A stretch of 64,000 nt of DNA from Gilvimarinus japonicus (GCF_042847215.1 NZ_AP031500.1:248001-312000); one strand, 5' to 3'; counted from the first letter of the stretch, positions 44,148-53,651 are shown. A program made the numbers and translations. Notes: generated by a model not told the origin, from the sequence alone.

Positions 44148-44174
44148 GGCGCGGCTTTGGCCGCGCCTTTTTTT
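44148..44174 (+). terminator. Strong intrinsic terminator after the operator pair
   Basis: GGCGCGGC (44148-44155), loop TTTG, GCCGCGCC (44160-44167), then seven T. It ends plus-strand transcription ahead of the convergent xerC gene. Confidence 0.92.
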
Positions 44175-44183
44175 GTCTGTCAT

Positions 44184-45122
44184 TTAATCTTGCTTATCAT
44201 CTTCGCTATCGCGGCGCCGTTGCGCTCGCGGATGAGCGTTGTCGTACACTTTTGCCAAATGTTGAAAGTCCAAGTGAGTGTAAACCTGAGTGGTTGAGAT
44301 GTTGGCGTGGCCTAGCAGTTCTTGCACCAAACGTAAATCCGAGCTGGACTCGAGCATATGGCTGGCAAATGAATGGCGCAACATGTGTGGGTGTACGGGC
44401 TGACCTACGCCTTGGCGCAAACTGATTTGCTCCAGCCGCGCTTGCACACTGCGGTGACTAATACGGCTGCCTCTTTTGCTGACAAACAGTGCTTGCTCGC
44501 TGGCGTTAGCGTGTAAATCCCGGACGCTTAAATAACGTTTAACGGCGGCGATGGCAAAACGCCCTACGGGCAGCTCGCGCTGCTTATTACCTTTACCGGT
44601 CACCCGGATACTGGCGCCAGCCAAATCGATATCGTGAATGTTACTGCCCACCAGCTCGGCTAAACGCAAGCCCGACGAGTACATTAGCTCGACCATGGCA
44701 CCGTCGCGCAGGCTGATAAAGTCATCGCCATCCAGTTGCACAAATTGACCGGCTTGATCCACGTCTAACGTTTTGGGCAATTTTTGGGGTGATTTGGGTG
44801 CCTGTAGGCCCTCGGCGGGATTGGCGTCCGTCCAGCCGCGCTTTATGGCGAAGCGAAAAAAGCTGCGCAGCGCCGATAACCAGCGCGCTAAGGTTTTGCC
44901 GCCGCTGCCGGTGCGGTGTTGCTGGGCGAGCAGCAGGCGCAGCTCTTGGTGATTGATGGCGCTAAAGTTGTTTAGGCCGCGGGTTTCGGCGTATTGCTGC
45001 AGTTTGCGCAAGTCGCGCCGGTAGGCGTCTAGGGTGCGGGCAGAGAGTTGCTTTTCTACCCGCAGGTATTGTGTAAAGGCCTCGACTTCAGACTCTAGTG
45101 GCAGTGCTTCAGATGTGAGCAT
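44184..45122 (-). CDS. xerC: Tyrosine recombinase XerC
   Basis: 312 residues. An N-terminal SAM-like core-binding domain (VEAFTQYLRVEKQLSARTLDAYRRDL) is followed by the catalytic domain with R in YSSGLRLAEL, K in TGKGNKQRELP, H-x-x-R in HMLRHSFASHML, and the nucleophile Y in TTQVYTHLD. XerC with XerD resolves chromosome dimers at dif. It is the last gene of the lptM-lysA-dapF-DUF484-xerC block, conserved in gammaproteobacteria. Confidence 0.95.
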   Translation of the reverse strand: MLTSEALPLESEVEAFTQYLRVEKQLSARTLDAYRRDLRKLQQYAETRGLNNFSAINHQELRLLLAQQHRTGSGGKTLARWLSALRSFFRFAIKRGWTDANPAEGLQAPKSPQKLPKTLDVDQAGQFVQLDGDDFISLRDGAMVELMYSSGLRLAELVGSNIHDIDLAGASIRVTGKGNKQRELPVGRFAIAAVKRYLSVRDLHANASEQALFVSKRGSRISHRSVQARLEQISLRQGVGQPVHPHMLRHSFASHMLESSSDLRLVQELLGHANISTTQVYTHLDFQHLAKVYDNAHPRAQRRRDSEDDKQD

Positions 45123-45166
45123 AAGCCGTCTCTTTGATGGCGCCGCAGGTTATGTTTTGCGTCGTT

Positions 45167-45859
45167 TTATTGTGGCAAATAGCGCGGCAGTAAGCGGTTG
45201 AGCACCTCGGCAATATAGGCTAAAAACAAGGTGCCCATACTGGAGCGATAGTACTTAGGGTCGCGGTTGCCGATGACCAGCAGGCCAAAGGTTTGGCCGT
45301 TGCTGAGCGGTACGGTTGCCGCCGAGCCCACCTGCATGGCAGCGTCGCCAAACAGATACGCTTTTTCTTTGTCGCCCAGCTTGCCGCAAAATGAGCGATT
45401 ACTTTTTAACAGTGCGCCAATGTTATCGCGGGCTTCTTTTAAGCTAACCACGCGCGCCTGTGAGCCTCCGATGCTAGCGGTGTCGCCAAACAGCAAGGTG
45501 CGGGTAAAGTGGATACCAAACTCTTTGTCAAAGCTGTAGTGCAGCGCGTCGATAATGTCGCCTAAGTCGCGCCCCTCTAGTAGCTCTAAAATCAGCCGTT
45601 TGGTTTTATCAAACAGGCGATCGTTGTCGCGGGCGTTATCGAGTAAATGGCTTAAGCGGTGGCGCATATCCATGTTGCGATCGCGCAGCACCGCCACTTG
45701 GCGCTCGACGAGGGAGATGGCGGTACCACTGTCGTGGGGCAGTTCGATCTCGGCCAGCAGGGCCGGGTGATCAGAAAAAAACTGCGGGTGCGCCATCAGG
45801 TAGCGAACCACGTCTGAGGCGCTTGGCATGGGAGGCGTGTTGTCGCTGTTGTCCGTCAT
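45167..45859 (-). CDS. DUF484 family protein (GAF-like)
   Basis: 230 residues from the ATG at 45859, one base past the dapF stop. The N-terminal part (DVVRYLMAHPQFFSDHPALLAEIELPH) and a GAF-like C-terminal half (SAATVPLSNGQTFGLLVIGNRDPKYYR) define DUF484. Its role is unknown, but it always lies between dapF and xerC. Longer starts to 45889 reach into dapF. Confidence 0.9.
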   Translation of the reverse strand: MTDNSDNTPPMPSASDVVRYLMAHPQFFSDHPALLAEIELPHDSGTAISLVERQVAVLRDRNMDMRHRLSHLLDNARDNDRLFDKTKRLILELLEGRDLGDIIDALHYSFDKEFGIHFTRTLLFGDTASIGGSQARVVSLKEARDNIGALLKSNRSFCGKLGDKEKAYLFGDAAMQVGSAATVPLSNGQTFGLLVIGNRDPKYYRSSMGTLFLAYIAEVLNRLLPRYLPQ

Positions 45860-45860
45860 A

Positions 45861-46691
45861 TTAAATTTTGACCTGTCCGTGAAATACACTGGTCGCGGGG
45901 CCGATCATAATGACCGGTTGGCCTTCTCCGGCCCACTGAATGTTTAGGTGACCGCCGGGCAGCTCGACATCGACGTTGTCATCTAATATGCCCCGCAGCC
46001 GGCCGGCGACGACGGCGGCACAAGCGCCAGTGCCACAGGCGAGGGTCTCGCCCGCGCCGCGCTCGTAAACGCGCAGTTTGATGGCGCCCGAGTTTATTAC
46101 TTGCATAAAGCCGGCGTTAACCCGGCGGGGAAAACGCGGATGAGACTCTATTTGCGGGCCCAGGCTCTCTACCGGTGCGCTGTCGACGTCATCGACTACG
46201 TATACCGCGTGGGGGTTGCCCATGGAGACCGCCGATACACTGATGTCGTGATCGCCCACCGTAAGAGGGTAAACCACCGCGCGATTGTCGGCGGTAAATG
46301 GGATCTCGGCAGGCTCCAGCACTGGCACGCCCATGTCGACGCTGACGTTGTCATTTTCATCGACGGTGAGAACCATAACGCCCGAAGCGGTTTGCACCCG
46401 AATAACATTTTTCCCGGTCAGGCGGCGATCGCGCACAAAGCGGGCAAAGCAGCGCGCGCCGTTGCCGCAGTTTTCGACTTCGGTGCCGTCGGCGTTAAAG
46501 ATGCGATAGCAAAAATCCACATCGGGTGAGGTGGGCACTTCGACCAGCAGCAGTTGATCGCAACCGATACCAAAGTTGCGGTCGGCCAGCGCTCGCACCT
46601 TGTCGGCGCTAAGGCGTATTTTCTGGCTGATGCCGTCGATGACAACAAAGTCGTTGCCAAGGCCGTGCATTTTAGTAAACCGCAATCGCAT
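45861..46691 (-). CDS. dapF: Diaminopimelate epimerase DapF
   Basis: 276 residues from the ATG at 46691 (MRLRFTKMHGLGNDFVVID; AGGAA upstream). A longer frame to 47015 lies in lysA and is rejected. The two catalytic cysteines are in NCGNGARCFARFV and ETLACGTGACAAVV. DapF converts LL- to meso-diaminopimelate for lysine and peptidoglycan. It lies between lysA and DUF484. Confidence 0.96.
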   Translation of the reverse strand: MRLRFTKMHGLGNDFVVIDGISQKIRLSADKVRALADRNFGIGCDQLLLVEVPTSPDVDFCYRIFNADGTEVENCGNGARCFARFVRDRRLTGKNVIRVQTASGVMVLTVDENDNVSVDMGVPVLEPAEIPFTADNRAVVYPLTVGDHDISVSAVSMGNPHAVYVVDDVDSAPVESLGPQIESHPRFPRRVNAGFMQVINSGAIKLRVYERGAGETLACGTGACAAVVAGRLRGILDDNVDVELPGGHLNIQWAGEGQPVIMIGPATSVFHGQVKI

Positions 46692-46768
46692 AGGGGTTCC
46701 TGATGCTGACTTCTTAAATGATAGACCAGCCATATTATCGTAATTGGCCGGTCTTTGCCCATGCCGCG

Positions 46769-48016
46769 CTATTGCTCGACGATATGCTCGCCGCGAATCA
46801 TATCGACAAAGCTCTCGCGCTCGCGGATTACGTGGACTTGGTCGCCGTCCACCAAGATCTCCACCGCGCGGGCGCGAGTGTTGTAGTTCGAGCTCATGGT
46901 AAAGCCGTAGGCGCCGGCGGACATCACCGCGAGGTAATCGCCGGGGGCGAGGGCTAAATCGCGATCTTTGCCTAAAAAGTCGCCGGTTTCGCACACCGGG
47001 CCGACTAAGTCCCAACGCTTGGTCTGGGCTTTAGAGGGCGCCAGTTGGCGAATGTCTTGCCAGGCTTGGTACAGCGCCGGGCGGATATTGTCGTTCATGG
47101 CGGCGTCGATAATGGCAAAGTTGTGCGCCTCGGTGGGCTTTAGGTAGAGCACTTTGGTCAGCAATACCCCGGCATTGGCGGCAATCGAGCGGCCCGGCTC
47201 AAACATCAGCGCCAGTTCGCGGTCACCGATTTTGGCTTTAATGGCCTCCATATAAGTCGCCACCTCGGGTGGCTGCTCGTCGCGGTAGGTGACGCCCAGG
47301 CCGCCGCCCAAATCTAAGTGGCTAATCTGAATGCCATCGGCGCTGAGGTTATCCACCAGCACCAGTAACCGGTCGAGGGCATCCAAAAACGGGTCCAGCT
47401 CGGTTAACTGCGAGCCGATATGGCAGTCGATGCCCTGGATATCAATGTTGGGCAGCTCGGCCGCGCGGCGATATACCTCGGGGGCGCGGTTAATATCGAT
47501 GCCAAACTTGTTCTCTTTGAGCCCGGTGGAGATATACGGGTGGGTTTTGGCGTCCACGTCCGGGTTAACACGCAGGGATACCCGTGCGATTTGGCTCTTC
47601 TCTGCGGCGACCTGGCTTAGCAGCTCTAGCTCCGCCTCGGACTCGACATTAAAGCAGTGAATGCCCACCGCCAGTGCTTTGGCCATCTCGGCGGCGGTTT
47701 TACCCACGCCCGAGAAGACAATGCGCTTGGGGTCGCCGCCGGCGGTCAGTACCCGCTCTAGCTCGCCTCCCGAGACGATATCAAAGCCGGCGCCTAAGCG
47801 TGCCAACAGGTTGAGTAGGGCGATATTAGAGTTGGCTTTTACGGCGTAGCAAATCATGCCGGGGTGCTGGCCCAGCGCCTGGGCATAGGCTAAGTAGTGC
47901 TGGGTAAAGGCCGCGCGGCTATAAACGTACGCAGGGGTGCCATATTGCTCGGCGATGTCGCTTAAACGCATATCCTCAGCGTACAGCTCTGCGCTGCGCT
48001 CGGTAAAAAAAGACAT
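46769..48016 (-). CDS. lysA: Diaminopimelate decarboxylase LysA
   Basis: 415 residues from the ATG at 48016 behind AGAGAGAA. The PLP-binding lysine is in CYAVKANSN, with the family motifs HIGSQLTELDPF, GGGLGVTY, EPGRSIAANAG and, at the end, VGPVCETGDFLGKDR (the cysteine and glutamate bind substrate). It makes lysine from meso-diaminopimelate. It is in one operon with lptM and dapF. Confidence 0.95.
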   Translation of the reverse strand: MSFFTERSAELYAEDMRLSDIAEQYGTPAYVYSRAAFTQHYLAYAQALGQHPGMICYAVKANSNIALLNLLARLGAGFDIVSGGELERVLTAGGDPKRIVFSGVGKTAAEMAKALAVGIHCFNVESEAELELLSQVAAEKSQIARVSLRVNPDVDAKTHPYISTGLKENKFGIDINRAPEVYRRAAELPNIDIQGIDCHIGSQLTELDPFLDALDRLLVLVDNLSADGIQISHLDLGGGLGVTYRDEQPPEVATYMEAIKAKIGDRELALMFEPGRSIAANAGVLLTKVLYLKPTEAHNFAIIDAAMNDNIRPALYQAWQDIRQLAPSKAQTKRWDLVGPVCETGDFLGKDRDLALAPGDYLAVMSAGAYGFTMSSNYNTRARAVEILVDGDQVHVIRERESFVDMIRGEHIVEQ

Positions 48017-48032
48017 AAGATTCTCTCTTGGA

Positions 48033-48158
48033 CTAATCTGCCGGTGTGGATTCTGATGGGGCGGAATCTTCAGCGGGCAAGTACAGCGGGCCCTGCTGGC
48101 CACAGCCGGTACACAGGCAAATCAGGGCGGTGGCGCATAAAAGCCGTAGATAGGTCAT
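48033..48158 (-). CDS. lptM: LptM lipoprotein (YifL family)
   Basis: 41 residues: MTYLRLLCATALICLCTGCG then QQGPLYLPAED. The lipobox LCTGC puts the lipidated cysteine at residue 19, and GxxGPLYLP is the LptM signature. In E. coli, LptM helps assemble the LptD/LptE LPS translocon in the outer membrane. It lies 16 bases ahead of lysA, as in related genomes. Too short for most gene callers. Confidence 0.9.
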   Translation of the reverse strand: MTYLRLLCATALICLCTGCGQQGPLYLPAEDSAPSESTPAD

Positions 48159-48375
48159 AGACTCGTCACAGGTTGTGGGCGAACAAAACGGCTAGTATAA
48201 CCGCCGACTCAGGCGGGAACAATTATACGAATCGGTTGCGGTTATACTCTGGTATACATTCTTTGCATTTCCTTTCTTGCGACGAATTATACGACATTGT
48301 ACAACAGGGACTCCGGCAGCTTGCACCTTTACTATCTATCCCAATAATCGGGTGTTCGACAGCGCGGCCTACAGG

Positions 48376-49086
48376 ATGAACGTTTTGAACCAAACTATAA
48401 TAGAGCTGGAAAACCTGCGTAAAGAGTACCGCAGCGGTGAGATATCCGTGGCGGCGCTACAGGGCGTGAGCTTTGCGATCGCCGAAAACGAATTTATTGC
48501 CATCATGGGGCCCTCGGGCTCGGGCAAGTCCACCCTGATGAATATTCTCGGTTGCCTCGATCAGCCCAGTTCCGGTCGCTATCATCTGGGCGGGCGCGAG
48601 GTCAGCACCATGAGCGATGACGAGCTGGCCGCGGTGCGCAACCGCGATATCGGCTTTGTGTTTCAGTCGTTTCACCTGTTGCCGCGGCTTAATATCGTGC
48701 GCAACGTGATGTTGCCGCTGAAATATTCCGACATTGACCCGGCCGATGCGCGCCAGCGCGCCCGCGATATGTTGGCGCGGGTCAATCTTGAAAACCGTCT
48801 AGAGCATGTGCCCAACGAGCTGTCCGGTGGCCAGCGTCAGCGGGTGGCTATTGCCCGGGCCTTGGTGAACCGCCCAAAAATTATCTTTGCCGATGAGCCC
48901 ACCGGTAACCTCGACAGTAAAACCTCAGTTGAAATTATGGAGTTGTTCTCGGAGCTACACCGCGCCGGGCAAACCATCATCTTGGTCACCCACGAGCCCG
49001 AAATTGCCGAGTACGCGCAAAAGGTTATTCATATGCGCGATGGACAAATAGAAAAGGTAGAAATCAATGCGTCCCGCACTGTGTAG
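48376..49086 (+). CDS. ABC transporter ATP-binding protein (MacB/LolD type)
   Basis: 236 residues from the ATG at 48376 (ACAGG just upstream). Walker A GPSGSGKS, the Q-loop VFQSFHLL, signature LSGGQRQRVAIARAL, Walker B IIFADEPTGNLD and the switch histidine in VTHEPEIA are intact. It powers the FtsX-like permease encoded four genes later. The next gene starts inside its last 20 bases. Confidence 0.93.
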   Translation: MNVLNQTIIELENLRKEYRSGEISVAALQGVSFAIAENEFIAIMGPSGSGKSTLMNILGCLDQPSSGRYHLGGREVSTMSDDELAAVRNRDIGFVFQSFHLLPRLNIVRNVMLPLKYSDIDPADARQRARDMLARVNLENRLEHVPNELSGGQRQRVAIARALVNRPKIIFADEPTGNLDSKTSVEIMELFSELHRAGQTIILVTHEPEIAEYAQKVIHMRDGQIEKVEINASRTV

Positions 49087-50023
49087 TTTGTTGCTGGCAC
49101 TGCTGAGTTTGCCAGCGCTAGCCGAGCCTTTGTTGTTAAGCGGCGAGGTAGCCGCGCGGGACTCGCAAGTGTTTGTTGCACCGGAAACCGACGAATGGAT
49201 AGTACAAATTGCCTGGATGGTGGAAGAGGGTACCCGGGTAGAGCCGGGCGATGCCGTGGTGCAATACGATTCTGCCAGTGTTGCCGCCAACCTGGAGCAA
49301 CTAGAAGAGGGCCTGCGCAAGGTAAAAGCCGAGAGCCGGCGCAATGACTTAATACAAGATTTAGAGCTGAGAGAGGCGCAGCACTTATATGACGTGGCGG
49401 TTTTAAACTTAAAAAAAGCCAAGCTCGATGCCGGTATTCCCAGTGAGCTGTTAAGTGAGTTGCAGTACGAGCAATATCAGTTGGCGCTCACCCAAGCCAT
49501 AAACGATGAGGTGGAAACCCGCAAAGCGTTGGCCGTAAAAAAAGAAGATGTTGTCGCTGAAAAACAGCGCAGCCAAGTGGAGATTGCCGGCGCTAAAAAT
49601 GAGCTGCGCCGGGTGCAGTTAATGCTTGATAGCATGACGCAATACAGCGCGCGATCGGGCACCGCTATGTACGTCGATCACCCTTGGACCCGCAATAAAA
49701 TTCGCCAGGGTGATTCGGTCGAGCGCGGCTTTAGTGTGCTGGAGATCCCCTCCACCGACGACTTGCATGTGCGCGCTTGGCTTAATGAGGTAGACATTGC
49801 CCAAGTCCATGAAGTGCAACAGGTCAGTATCGGTTTTGATGCCCGCCCGACACTCCAGGTAGCCGGTGTTATTGAGCGTATCGGCAAGCAAGCCGAACCG
49901 AAAAACCACTGGGGCGATTCAGGTTATATCGATGTCGATATTCGCTTTGACAATAAAAAATCATTGGGATTGTTGCCCGGTATGAGTGTATTAGTAGAAG
50001 TTAGCCCGGAGGGCTCGCCATGA
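49067..50023 (+). CDS. Periplasmic adaptor protein 1 (HlyD/RND-adaptor family)
   Basis: 318 residues with a Sec signal (MRPALCSLLLALLSLPALA). A lipoyl/barrel-sandwich half (EGTRVEPGDAVVQYDS), a long coiled coil (about 75-185) and a beta-barrel half follow. Such proteins link an inner-membrane pump to an outer-membrane channel. It overlaps the ABC gene by 20 bases and the next adaptor by four bases. It ends without a long C-terminal tail and is shorter than its two neighbours. Confidence 0.83.
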   Translation: MRPALCSLLLALLSLPALAEPLLLSGEVAARDSQVFVAPETDEWIVQIAWMVEEGTRVEPGDAVVQYDSASVAANLEQLEEGLRKVKAESRRNDLIQDLELREAQHLYDVAVLNLKKAKLDAGIPSELLSELQYEQYQLALTQAINDEVETRKALAVKKEDVVAEKQRSQVEIAGAKNELRRVQLMLDSMTQYSARSGTAMYVDHPWTRNKIRQGDSVERGFSVLEIPSTDDLHVRAWLNEVDIAQVHEVQQVSIGFDARPTLQVAGVIERIGKQAEPKNHWGDSGYIDVDIRFDNKKSLGLLPGMSVLVEVSPEGSP

Positions 50024-51192
50024 CTTTTGCCCGAGTATTTACGGTTGCTGTACTGGCGGTATTGCTAAGCGCCTGTGGTGGCAGCGGTGAGCCGACGCTA
50101 ACCGTCAGTAAATCGGATATTCCGTTGGCGATTCAAACCACTGGCGAGTTGGCGTCGGCGCGCACCATCGAGATCGGCCCACCCAAAGTAAAATACACTT
50201 GGCAATATAAGCTTTCTTATTTAATACCTGAGGGCACGTGGGTCAAAAAGGGCGACCGTATTATGGCCTTTGACGCGCAACAGCAGCACTCGCGTTTGCG
50301 CGATTTGCAAAACGCGTTAGCCACGGAGCAACAGCGCTTAGAGAGCCAGGAGTTGGACAATAAGCAAGAGCGAGAACAGTTAGAGCTGGATTTGGCCGAA
50401 GCCAAAATGGAGCTGGAAAAAGCCACCCTTAAATCGAGTAACGTCGATGATTTGATGGCGCGTTTAGAAGTCGAGAAGTTACGTATTGATCGTCATATTG
50501 CCGAGCTGAACTATGACATGGTGGATTTTCGTCGCGCCAACCGTATCAGCCAAATGGCGGTCGACCGCGAAATTACCGAAAGCGAAGTGTCGCGCTTAAC
50601 CTCGGAGGTAAATGAACAGCAGGACGCCATCGAAGAGATGCAAATTCAAGCGCCGCGCCCTGGCATTGTGGTTTATAAACCTAACAACGAAGGCGATAAG
50701 CCCGCTGAAGGCGATCAGTTTTCGGTGATTCAAAAAGTGATTGAGCTACCTGATTTAGAGAGCTTAATTATCGAAACCACCGTCGACGAACAGATTGCCC
50801 ACAAAGTTAGCGCCGGTGACCGGGTAGAAATTAAGTTAGATGCAGTACCCGAACGCACGTTTACCGGCAAGGTGGATTCGCTGGGGCGAATTGTGCGCTT
50901 AAAGTCGCGCCGCGAGCCCAGCAAAGTGTTTGATGCTGTCGTCCGTATTGATAACCCCGACACCGATGCGATGCGGCCGGGGATGGCGGCACGCTTGTCG
51001 ATCGTGCAGCGCATTGAGCCAAATGCCGTGGCACTGCCCCAACAAGCGTTAATGTATCGGGACGATAAAGCCTATGTGCGTGTAAAAAGCTTAACCGGCG
51101 AGCGCCAACAAGAGGTGACAGTAGCGGCGCGGCAAGCTGGCGAAGCGATTATTACCGAGGGTTTGAATAATGGCGACGAGGTGATGCTGTGA
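50020..51192 (+). CDS. Periplasmic adaptor lipoprotein 2
   Basis: 390 residues. The lipobox LLSAC (C19) marks a lipoprotein. A barrel-sandwich half (IPEGTWVKKGDRIMAFDAQQ), coiled coil (about 85-200, rich in E/Q/L) and beta-barrel (AGDRVEIKLDAVPERTFTG) are present. It overlaps adaptor 1 (ATGA) and adaptor 3 by four bases, so the stoichiometry is likely set by coupled translation. Confidence 0.85.
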   Translation: MTFARVFTVAVLAVLLSACGGSGEPTLTVSKSDIPLAIQTTGELASARTIEIGPPKVKYTWQYKLSYLIPEGTWVKKGDRIMAFDAQQQHSRLRDLQNALATEQQRLESQELDNKQEREQLELDLAEAKMELEKATLKSSNVDDLMARLEVEKLRIDRHIAELNYDMVDFRRANRISQMAVDREITESEVSRLTSEVNEQQDAIEEMQIQAPRPGIVVYKPNNEGDKPAEGDQFSVIQKVIELPDLESLIIETTVDEQIAHKVSAGDRVEIKLDAVPERTFTGKVDSLGRIVRLKSRREPSKVFDAVVRIDNPDTDAMRPGMAARLSIVQRIEPNAVALPQQALMYRDDKAYVRVKSLTGERQQEVTVAARQAGEAIITEGLNNGDEVML

Positions 51193-52412
51193 GTTGGCGC
51201 TGTAAGTTAACGCGGGCGGTAGCACCCGGTGTGGCGATGATTTTTTTAACGGGGCTGATGGCCTGCTCCAGCGAGCAAGAGTCGACGACCTTAACCATGG
51301 TTGTCGCTCCTAAGCCTTTTGAGTTTAGCGTGCCGGCCAAGGGCGAGTTAATCTCGGCCGAAGAGGTGACCATCAACGCCCCGTCGGGTAACCGGGGCCG
51401 GTTAACCTTGGCGTGGATGAAAGAGGAGAACAGTCGGGTTAGCGCCGGCGACGTCGTGGCTCGCTTTGATGGCACTGAGCACGAGCTTGAAAAACAGCGC
51501 GCCGAACTTGAGCTTGCCAAAAATTCATTATCGCGCGATGTAACCTCGCGTGGCTTGGGACAGAACCAGTTTGCCATTGTTCAGCAAGCCGGTGAGGTCG
51601 CGCAAGAGAAGGCAATGGTCGAGCGCTTTAGTGTGGACGATTTAACCGTCTACTCAAAGAATGAAATCATCGATCAATTGTTAAGCAAAGATTATTTGGC
51701 CGCGCAACAGGATTATCTCGACTGGCGCCAAAGCTCGCAAAAAACGCAGGGCGAGGCGCAGCTACAATTGTTAAGCCTTGAGGGCAAAAACTACCAAGAT
51801 AAAATAAAACTGCGTCAGGGGGCACTGGAGCACCTAGAAGTGCTGGCACCGGTTGGTGGTATTTTGATTCACGCCAAAAACTGGCGTGGAGAAAAAGTCC
51901 GCGCCGGCCAAACATTATGGCCCGGCTCTAAGTTGAGCTCGATTCCGAGTTTAGAAAAACTACAAGCACGCCTTTATGTACTCGAGACCGAGGCCGCCGG
52001 AATTGAGATTGGTCAAAACGCCGAGATTTTACTGGACGCCTACGCCGATAGACCGCTCACCGGTAAAGTGGTGGCGCTGGCCAATATTGCCGCGCCACGG
52101 GACACCCGCAGCCCCACCAAATATTTTGAGGTGACCGTAGCACTGGATCAGTCCGACCCGAGTTTTATGCGCCCGGGGCAAAAGCTTGAAGGCGACGTTA
52201 GGGTTGCGCATAAAGATAATGCGTTGAGCATCCCCAACCAAGCCGTATTTAAAGATGAACATGAATCCTGGGTTTACGTAAAGCGCGGCGGCGGGTTTGT
52301 CCGTCAGGTTATCAAAACGGGGTTGCGCAGCCTCACCCAAACTGAAGTGGTCGCGGGAATAACCGCTGGTGATGAAGTGGCGTTACTGAAGCCCGCGGGA
52401 GAAACCTTGTGA
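51189..52412 (+). CDS. Periplasmic adaptor lipoprotein 3
   Basis: 407 residues from a GTG at 51189 (GTGA overlap). The lipobox is LMAC after a hydrophobic stretch (GVAMIFLTGLMACSS). The layout is again barrel-sandwich (EENSRVSAGDVVARFDG), coiled coil and beta-barrel (IGQNAEILLDAYADRPLTG). It overlaps the permease gene by four bases (GTGA). Three different adaptors for one pump is unusual. Confidence 0.85.
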   Translation: MSWRCKLTRAVAPGVAMIFLTGLMACSSEQESTTLTMVVAPKPFEFSVPAKGELISAEEVTINAPSGNRGRLTLAWMKEENSRVSAGDVVARFDGTEHELEKQRAELELAKNSLSRDVTSRGLGQNQFAIVQQAGEVAQEKAMVERFSVDDLTVYSKNEIIDQLLSKDYLAAQQDYLDWRQSSQKTQGEAQLQLLSLEGKNYQDKIKLRQGALEHLEVLAPVGGILIHAKNWRGEKVRAGQTLWPGSKLSSIPSLEKLQARLYVLETEAAGIEIGQNAEILLDAYADRPLTGKVVALANIAAPRDTRSPTKYFEVTVALDQSDPSFMRPGQKLEGDVRVAHKDNALSIPNQAVFKDEHESWVYVKRGGGFVRQVIKTGLRSLTQTEVVAGITAGDEVALLKPAGETL

Positions 52413-53647
52413 AGAAATTAAAAGAAAGCTTCTTAGAGGCGTTAGAGCAGCTGTGGTTTCACCGTTTGCGCACCTTTTTAACCTTGCTGGGCATGATCTT
52501 TGGGGTGGGGGCCGTTATTGCCATGGTCAGCGTCGGTGAAGGCGCCGAAAAAGAAGCCCTGCAGTTGATCGAATCTATGGGGCTGCGCAATGTGTTGGTT
52601 GAAGAAAAGTCTATTTATGGCGAGCGCTTGCGCGATGTGCGTAAGCACTCGGTGGGGCTATCGCTGCAAGATGTGCGCGCCAGTATGGAGACGCTGCCCT
52701 TTGCGCTTAACTACAGTGCCGAGAAAAAAATCGAGGTGTACGCGCTGTTTAGCCGCAATGCTGACAGCGACAGTGAGGTCTTAGGCGTGACACCAAGCTT
52801 AAGTGAGTTGGGCAGTTTGCAGGTGGATCGCGGCCGTTGGCTAACGGATGACGACAACCGCTATTATCGTCAGGTGGTGGTGATCGGTACTGCGGTGGCT
52901 AATCAATTGTTTCCCCGTGGCGATGCTGTCGGGCAGACCCTTAAAATTAACCATCTGTGGCTGGAGGTGGTGGGGGTACTGAAAAGCAAAAACCTGAGTA
53001 AAGATAATTTTCAGGGCGTGCAGTTGTCCGGTGAAAATAACCGTATTTATATGCCCCTTGAGACGGCCTTAAAGCGTTTTGACTTTCGCGATATGGCCTC
53101 GGAGATCGATGCATTTAGGGTTGAGTTAAGCCCCGGCATTAGCCCTCAGGTGGCCGCTAAAAACCTCGGCCATTTGCTTGACCGGCGGCACGGCCAAGAG
53201 CAGGACTACAATATTGTGGTGCCCGCCGAGCTGCTTAATCAGCACGAGCAAACCCAGCGCATCTTTAACATTATTATGTCCTGTGTGGCGGGAATCTCGC
53301 TGCTGGTGGGTGGTATCGGCATTATGAATATTATGCTGGCGACGGTGCTGGAGCGCACCAATGAGATTGGCCTACTGCGTGCCATTGGCGCCACTGAAAA
53401 AAACGTGCGCGACCAGTTTATTATCGAGAGTGTCACCATCGCCGGTATTGGTGGCTTGCTGGGCATTGTGCTCGGCTTTAGCTTGGCGGCGGTGATCTCG
53501 ACTTTTGCCGGCTGGCCTGTAGCCTGGTCGTTAAATGCGGTGGTGGTCGCGGTGTTGTTTTGTACCGCCACAGGTTTGATTTTTGGTATTTACCCGGCGA
53601 TTAAAGCCTCACAGCTCGACCCGATCACAGCGTTGCAGCACGATTAA
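52409..53647 (+). CDS. MacB-like ABC transporter permease (FtsX family)
   Basis: 412 residues from a GTG at 52409. A first membrane helix (about 20-42) precedes a large MacB periplasmic domain (about 50-275) and three C-terminal helices with GGIGIMNIMLATVLERTNEIGLLRAIGA, the FtsX-family signature. The separate ATPase is the first gene of the operon. MacB-type pumps export macrolides, peptides, toxins or lipoproteins; no substrate is indicated. No TolC-like channel gene lies in the window. Confidence 0.9.
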   Translation: MKKLKESFLEALEQLWFHRLRTFLTLLGMIFGVGAVIAMVSVGEGAEKEALQLIESMGLRNVLVEEKSIYGERLRDVRKHSVGLSLQDVRASMETLPFALNYSAEKKIEVYALFSRNADSDSEVLGVTPSLSELGSLQVDRGRWLTDDDNRYYRQVVVIGTAVANQLFPRGDAVGQTLKINHLWLEVVGVLKSKNLSKDNFQGVQLSGENNRIYMPLETALKRFDFRDMASEIDAFRVELSPGISPQVAAKNLGHLLDRRHGQEQDYNIVVPAELLNQHEQTQRIFNIIMSCVAGISLLVGGIGIMNIMLATVLERTNEIGLLRAIGATEKNVRDQFIIESVTIAGIGGLLGIVLGFSLAAVISTFAGWPVAWSLNAVVVAVLFCTATGLIFGIYPAIKASQLDPITALQHD

Positions 53648-53651
53648 ACCT

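Noticed and set aside
44184..45122. Considered as the integrase of the attC-bearing integron
   Set aside because: Its place in the lysA-dapF-DUF484 block and its motifs fit XerC, and it is 18 kb from the attC site; no integron-integrase patch is seen.
46692..47015. N-terminal extension of DapF
   Set aside because: It lies inside lysA and has no DapF-like sequence; the ATG at 46691 gives the normal start.
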